DNA of 8,617 bases from the NCBI GenBank assembly GCA_015484715.1, contig WFUY01000482.1:1-8617 (forward strand), read 5' to 3'. Shown in pieces: positions 6,110 through 8,617 of this stretch (position 1 is its first letter; each line of letters opens with the position of its first letter). Both the position numbers and the translations under genes were made by a program. The DNA comes from Thermoflexales bacterium (lineage in GTDB: Bacteria; Chloroflexota; Anaerolineae; S140-20). The notes beneath the pieces are model-generated. The model ran no database searches. It was given only the letters and a program-made list of their open reading frames with translations, and was not told where the DNA came from.

Positions 6110-6847
6110 ATGGTAGACATACAGGCAAACATCGCTGAGGTGTTGGAGCGGATCGGAGCGGCGGCGGCCCGGGTGGGGCGGGACGGGCGTGAGATCACCC
6201 TCGTCGCCGTCACCAAGACCCACCCGCCGGAGGCGATCGTCGCGGCCTACGAGGCCGGGCTGCGCCACTTTGGCGAGAATCGGCCCGAGGAGGGGCGGGA
6301 CAAAATCCCCCAGGTGCTGGCTCGCCTCTCGGGACCGGCCCCGACCTGGCATATGGTGGGCCACATCCAAAGCCGCAAGGCCCGTGACGTGGTTGCCTTC
6401 TTCGACGTGGTCCACTCGGTGGACCGGCTCAAGATCGCCCGTCGGCTGAGCCGCTTCGCCCAGCAGAGCGGGCGCACCATCCCCATCCTGTTGGAGTGCA
6501 ACATCAGCGGCGAGGTCACCAAGTATGGCTTCGCCGTGGATCGCTGGGAAGAGGATCCCCTCCAGCGGACCCAGTTCCTGGATGACGTGACCCAGGTCCT
6601 GGCGCTACCGGCGCTGCGCGTCGAAGGGCTGATGACAATGGCCCCCATCGTCCCGGACCCTGAGATGGTCCGACCCCTCTTCCGGCGGCTACGGGCCCTG
6701 CGCGACTTCCTGGCCGACCAGTTCCCCGACGCCTCCTGGCACCACCTCTCTATGGGGATGACGGACGACTTTGAGGTGGCGGTAGAGGAAGGGGCGACGA
6801 TGGTCCGCATCGGTCGGGCGATCTTCGGCCCCCGCTATCCCCTGTGA
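6110..6847 (+). CDS. yggS: YggS/PROSC-family PLP homeostasis protein
   Basis: This is a cytoplasmic pyridoxal 5'-phosphate-binding protein of the YggS/PLPBP family. The family has a racemase-like TIM barrel but no known enzymatic activity, and it buffers PLP and amino/keto-acid balance. The 245 residues fit the usual family length of about 230. Visible signatures are VAVTKTHP with the PLP-binding lysine K36, HFGENRPEE (E. coli: GENYVQE), [33 protein letters not shown], and the C-terminal phosphate-binding [19 protein letters not shown]...[11 protein letters not shown]. The ATG at 6110 is preceded by GGAGGGAG (6099-6106) at 3 nt; a longer frame starting with TTG at 6056 would begin inside the -35 box and is rejected. 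The gene is divergent from the lipoprotein gene across element copy B and is followed by 136 bp before the PspC gene, so an operon with it is uncertain. Confidence 0.95.
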   Translation: MVDIQANIAEVLERIGAAAARVGRDGREITLVAVTKTHPPEAIVAAYEAGLRHFGENRPEEGRDKIPQVLARLSGPAPTWHMVGHIQSRKARDVVAFFDVVHSVDRLKIARRLSRFAQQSGRTIPILLECNISGEVTKYGFAVDRWEEDPLQRTQFLDDVTQVLALPALRVEGLMTMAPIVPDPEMVRPLFRRLRALRDFLADQFPDASWHHLSMGMTDDFEVAVEEGATMVRIGRAIFGPRYPL

Positions 6848-6876
6848 CTCCCTCCCGACGCTCGCCGATCCTGCAA

Positions 6877-6904
6877 CTTTCTCGCCCCTTGTGCGTAGAG
6901 AAAG
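6877..6904. other. Perfect 7-bp inverted repeat downstream of yggS
   Basis: CTTTCTC and GAGAAAG face each other across a 14-base loop, 29 bp after the yggS stop. No T-run follows, so it does not look like an intrinsic terminator, but it is the only dyad in this gap. Confidence 0.3.
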
Positions 6905-6916
6905 GCAGATGGGGGG

Positions 6917-6970
6917 CAGATTGCAAATTGCAGATTGCAAATTGCAGATTGCAAGTGGCAGAGCGCAAGG
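6917..6970 (+). repeat. 14-bp tandem repeat before the PspC gene
   Basis: Two exact units of CAGATTGCAAATTG (6917-6930, 6931-6944) are followed by a third with two changes near its 3' end (6945-6958) and a degenerate fourth (CAGAGCGCAAGG, 6959-6970). The fourth runs straight into the AAGGAGG ribosome-binding site of the next gene. The units are far AT-richer than the surroundings and each contains the near-palindrome TTGCAAATTGCA. It is a short tandem array with no spacers, so it is not a CRISPR. Confidence 0.85.
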
Positions 6971-6983
6971 AGGGTAGAACGCT

Positions 6984-7448
6984 ATGGACAAACGATTGGT
7001 GCGCAGCCGGAAGGATCGGATGATCGCCGGCGTCTGCGGGGGGCTGGGGGACTACCTGGAGATTGACCCCCTCTGGATACGCCTCTTCTTCGTCCTGCTC
7101 CTCTTCGCCACCGGCTCCGGCCTGCTCCTCTACCTCATCCTCTGGATCCTCATCCCTGAAGAGGGGAAGGTCTACACAAGCCCCAAGGAGGTGATCGAGG
7201 AAGGAGTGCAGGAGGTGGCGGAGACGGCCCGCCAGGCCGGTGAGGCGATAGGGACCCAACTGCGCCTGGCGGGTGCCAAGGAGGAGCCCTCGGACCGCAA
7301 CGTCCTGCTGGTGGGGATGGTGCTCATCGTCCTGGGCATCATCTTCCTGATGGAGAACCTGGGATTCCGCTGGTTGAGCTTCCGCATCTGGTGGCCGGTC
7401 ATCCTGATCGCGGGCGGGCTGGCCCTGCTGCTGCGACGAATGGGGTAG
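6984..7448 (+). CDS. PspC-domain membrane protein
   Basis: This encodes 154 residues. Residues about 2-61 are a typical PspC domain: a basic KRLVRSRKDRMIAGVCGGLG start, DYLEIDPLWIRLFF, and a long hydrophobic segment ending ILWILIPEEG. A soluble stretch (about 62-104) follows, then two more hydrophobic segments (VLLVGMVLIVLGIIFLMENL, and IWWPVILIAGGLALLL at the C-terminus) like those at the N-terminus of LiaF-type proteins. In the phage-shock and Lia systems PspC proteins sit in the cytoplasmic membrane and sense or signal envelope stress. AAGGAGG at 6968-6974 precedes the ATG by 9 nt; this site is formed by the tail of the tandem repeat. The stop is 6 nt before the LiaF-like gene, which implies co-transcription. 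No PspA or LiaRS partner is visible here, so the exact pathway is inferred. Confidence 0.9.
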   Translation: MDKRLVRSRKDRMIAGVCGGLGDYLEIDPLWIRLFFVLLLFATGSGLLLYLILWILIPEEGKVYTSPKEVIEEGVQEVAETARQAGEAIGTQLRLAGAKEEPSDRNVLLVGMVLIVLGIIFLMENLGFRWLSFRIWWPVILIAGGLALLLRRMG

Positions 7449-7454
7449 AAGACG

Positions 7455-8369
7455 ATGACATTGCGAAGACGTTCGGGACTGGTCGGGCCGCTGATCCTCA
7501 TCGCTGTTGGGGTGATCCTCCTCCTCAACAACCTGGGGGTGATCTCCTGGGAGATATGGGATCTGCTCTGGCGGCTGTGGCCGCTGATCCTCATCGGCAT
7601 CGGACTGGAGATCCTGCTGGGGCGGCGGGCCTCTTGGGGAGCCCTTCTGGCCGTCGTCCTGGTCTTCCTCATCGCGGCCGGCGTCTTCTTCGTCCGCTGG
7701 CTGACCACGGGGGCCGATTGGCTGACGGGCGAGAGCACCCTCCGCGAGCAGAACGTCGTCTGGGAGATGGACGGGGCCGAGCGGGCCGAGATCCGGCTGG
7801 AGGCGGGTGTGGGACGGCTGGACGTGGACGCCCTGGAGGACTCGCCCGACCTGCTCCACGCCCAGATCGAGCTTCCAGACCGGGCCAGGCTGGAGGAGGA
7901 GTTCAGCATCCGAGACGGGCTGGCCCGGGGAACTCTCCGGATCCGCCGAGCCCCTCGCTTCTTCGGCTTCGGCTTCCGGGGCGGGGACTGGAAGGTGTAC
8001 CTGAGCCCCCGCATCCCCCTGCAACTGCGCCTGGACGCGGGAGTCGGGGAGTCCTACCTGGACCTCTCGGAGCTTCAGGTGGAGCGGCTGGACCTCAACA
8101 TGGGGGTCGGCGACGTGACGGTGGTGATGCCCGCCGAAGGGCAGGTCAGGGCCACGGTGGACGGCGGCGTGGGGGACCTGCGGATCGTCATCCCCCGAGG
8201 AATGGCTGCTCGCATCCGGGTGAATCGGGGGGTGGGCAACCTGTCGGTGGACGACCGCTTCTCCCGCGACGGCGACGTGTACATCAGCGAGGGGTACGGG
8301 ACTTCGGACAACTGGGTGGACCTGGACCTGGACATCGGCATCGGTGATGTGACCATTGAGGGATCGTGA
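7455..8369 (+). CDS. LiaF-like membrane protein with C-terminal beta-repeat domain
   Basis: This encodes 304 residues. The N-terminus has three hydrophobic segments (about 9-29, 41-56 and 61-83) with the LiaI/LiaF-type pattern GPLILIAVGVILLLNNLG and LWPLILIGIGLEILLGRR. The rest (about 95-304) is predicted to be extracytoplasmic and beta-rich, with regularly repeated G(V/I)G motifs at 118, 196, 217, 238, 259 and 295, most followed by a short strand such as DVTVVMP or DLRIVIP. This matches the toast-rack or adhesin-like domain of LiaF and DUF4097-type proteins. LiaF homologues restrain envelope-stress kinases in Firmicutes; that role is only suggested here. The ATG lies 6 nt after the PspC stop, with only a weak purine stretch (GTAGAAGACG), so translation may be coupled. 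Two nt separate its stop from the next start. Confidence 0.85.
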   Translation: MTLRRRSGLVGPLILIAVGVILLLNNLGVISWEIWDLLWRLWPLILIGIGLEILLGRRASWGALLAVVLVFLIAAGVFFVRWLTTGADWLTGESTLREQNVVWEMDGAERAEIRLEAGVGRLDVDALEDSPDLLHAQIELPDRARLEEEFSIRDGLARGTLRIRRAPRFFGFGFRGGDWKVYLSPRIPLQLRLDAGVGESYLDLSELQVERLDLNMGVGDVTVVMPAEGQVRATVDGGVGDLRIVIPRGMAARIRVNRGVGNLSVDDRFSRDGDVYISEGYGTSDNWVDLDLDIGIGDVTIEGS

Positions 8370-8371
8370 GG

Positions 8372-8617
8372 ATGATGATGCGCGAACCGCTCTACTACGA
8401 CCGCTTTCCCTCGCCGCTGGGGGAGATCCTGGCGGCGGTGAGCCCCGAGGGGGTCTACGCCCTCACCTGGAAGCAGGACGAAGAGCGCTTCGCGCGCCGG
8501 CTGGAGGAGGAGTGGGGTGGGCCGGTCCTGCGAGACCCGGAACGGCTGCGCCCCCTCTTCCGCCAACTGGAGGACTACTTCGCCGGCCGCACCTTCACCT
8601 TCGACGTGCCCCTGGAC
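8372..8617 (+). CDS. ogt: Methylated-DNA--protein-cysteine methyltransferase, 3'-truncated by window edge
   Basis: The N-terminal 82 residues read through to the window end. They match the N-terminal alpha/beta (RNase H-like) domain of O6-alkylguanine-DNA alkyltransferases: YYDRFPSPLGEILAAVSPEG at the start, an amphipathic charged helix, then LRPLFRQLEDYFAGRTFTFD and VPLD, the segment that leads into the catalytic domain. The PCHR active-site cysteine motif lies beyond the window and cannot be checked. The enzyme repairs O6-methylguanine by transferring the alkyl group irreversibly to itself. Three consecutive ATG codons (8372, 8375, 8378) can serve as the start. GAGGG (8358-8362) favours the first and GTGAGG (8366-8371) the third. 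The close spacing to the LiaF-like gene suggests co-transcription. Confidence 0.85.
   Translation, partial: MMMREPLYYDRFPSPLGEILAAVSPEGVYALTWKQDEERFARRLEEEWGGPVLRDPERLRPLFRQLEDYFAGRTFTFDVPLD

Noticed and set aside
5890..6138. 82-residue plus-strand reading frame crossing element copy B
   Set aside because: It is similar to the copy A frame only within the element, then diverges and overlaps the yggS promoter and start. It is a by-product of the repeat.
6917..6970. CRISPR array
   Set aside because: The 14-bp units abut without spacers and decay quickly. No cas genes are nearby.
6750..8024. 424-residue minus-strand frame opposite the yggS end, PspC and LiaF-like genes
   Set aside because: Its translation is low-complexity (D, E, Q, P rich) and antisense to well-supported genes; it is a codon-bias shadow in GC-rich DNA.

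Overview
The window looks like a chromosomal segment of a GC-rich, possibly thermophilic bacterium, most likely from Chloroflexota (an Anaerolineae-like lineage). That placement is an inference. It rests on the combination of TPR-plus-HTH regulators, a DUF348/G5/beta-propeller lipoprotein, a T-box ahead of thrS, PspC/LiaF-type membrane genes and AT-richer intergenic repeats. No rRNA, tRNA or CRISPR array is visible.

Layout. Positions 3-1091 (+) are the 3' part of a TPR protein with a C-terminal winged HTH. It converges on a small zinc-ribbon protein at 1102-1350 (-). Positions 1351-1569 hold no convincing gene. A 157-bp element (copy A, 1579-1735) follows, and immediately after it a near-consensus sigma-70 promoter (1748-1775) drives a T-box leader (about 1782-2061). 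The leader controls thrS (2150-3927), whose reading frame is broken by one missing base near 2843. A short convergent gap (3928-4027) separates thrS from a large lipoprotein gene on the minus strand (4028-5788; DUF348, G5 and TolB/WD40-like propeller).

The lipoprotein gene and the PLP-binding yggS gene (6110-6847, +) are divergent. Copy B of the 157-bp element (5887-6043, opposite orientation to copy A) sits between their two candidate promoters. After yggS come a gap with a 14-bp tandem repeat, then a tight plus-strand run: a PspC-domain membrane protein (6984-7448), a LiaF-like membrane protein (7455-8369) and the start of an O6-methylguanine-DNA methyltransferase (8372 to the window end). 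The PspC and LiaF-like pair suggests cell-envelope stress sensing; the methyltransferase repairs alkylated DNA.

The most unusual signal is the pair of 157-bp elements. They differ at 8 positions, have 13-bp imperfect terminal inverted repeats, contain internal palindromes, and are each flanked by a perfect but different 9-bp target duplication. This is a miniature non-autonomous transposon (MITE). Each copy ends exactly 12 nt before the first base of a predicted -35 box, which hints at promoter-linked target choice or a regulatory role.
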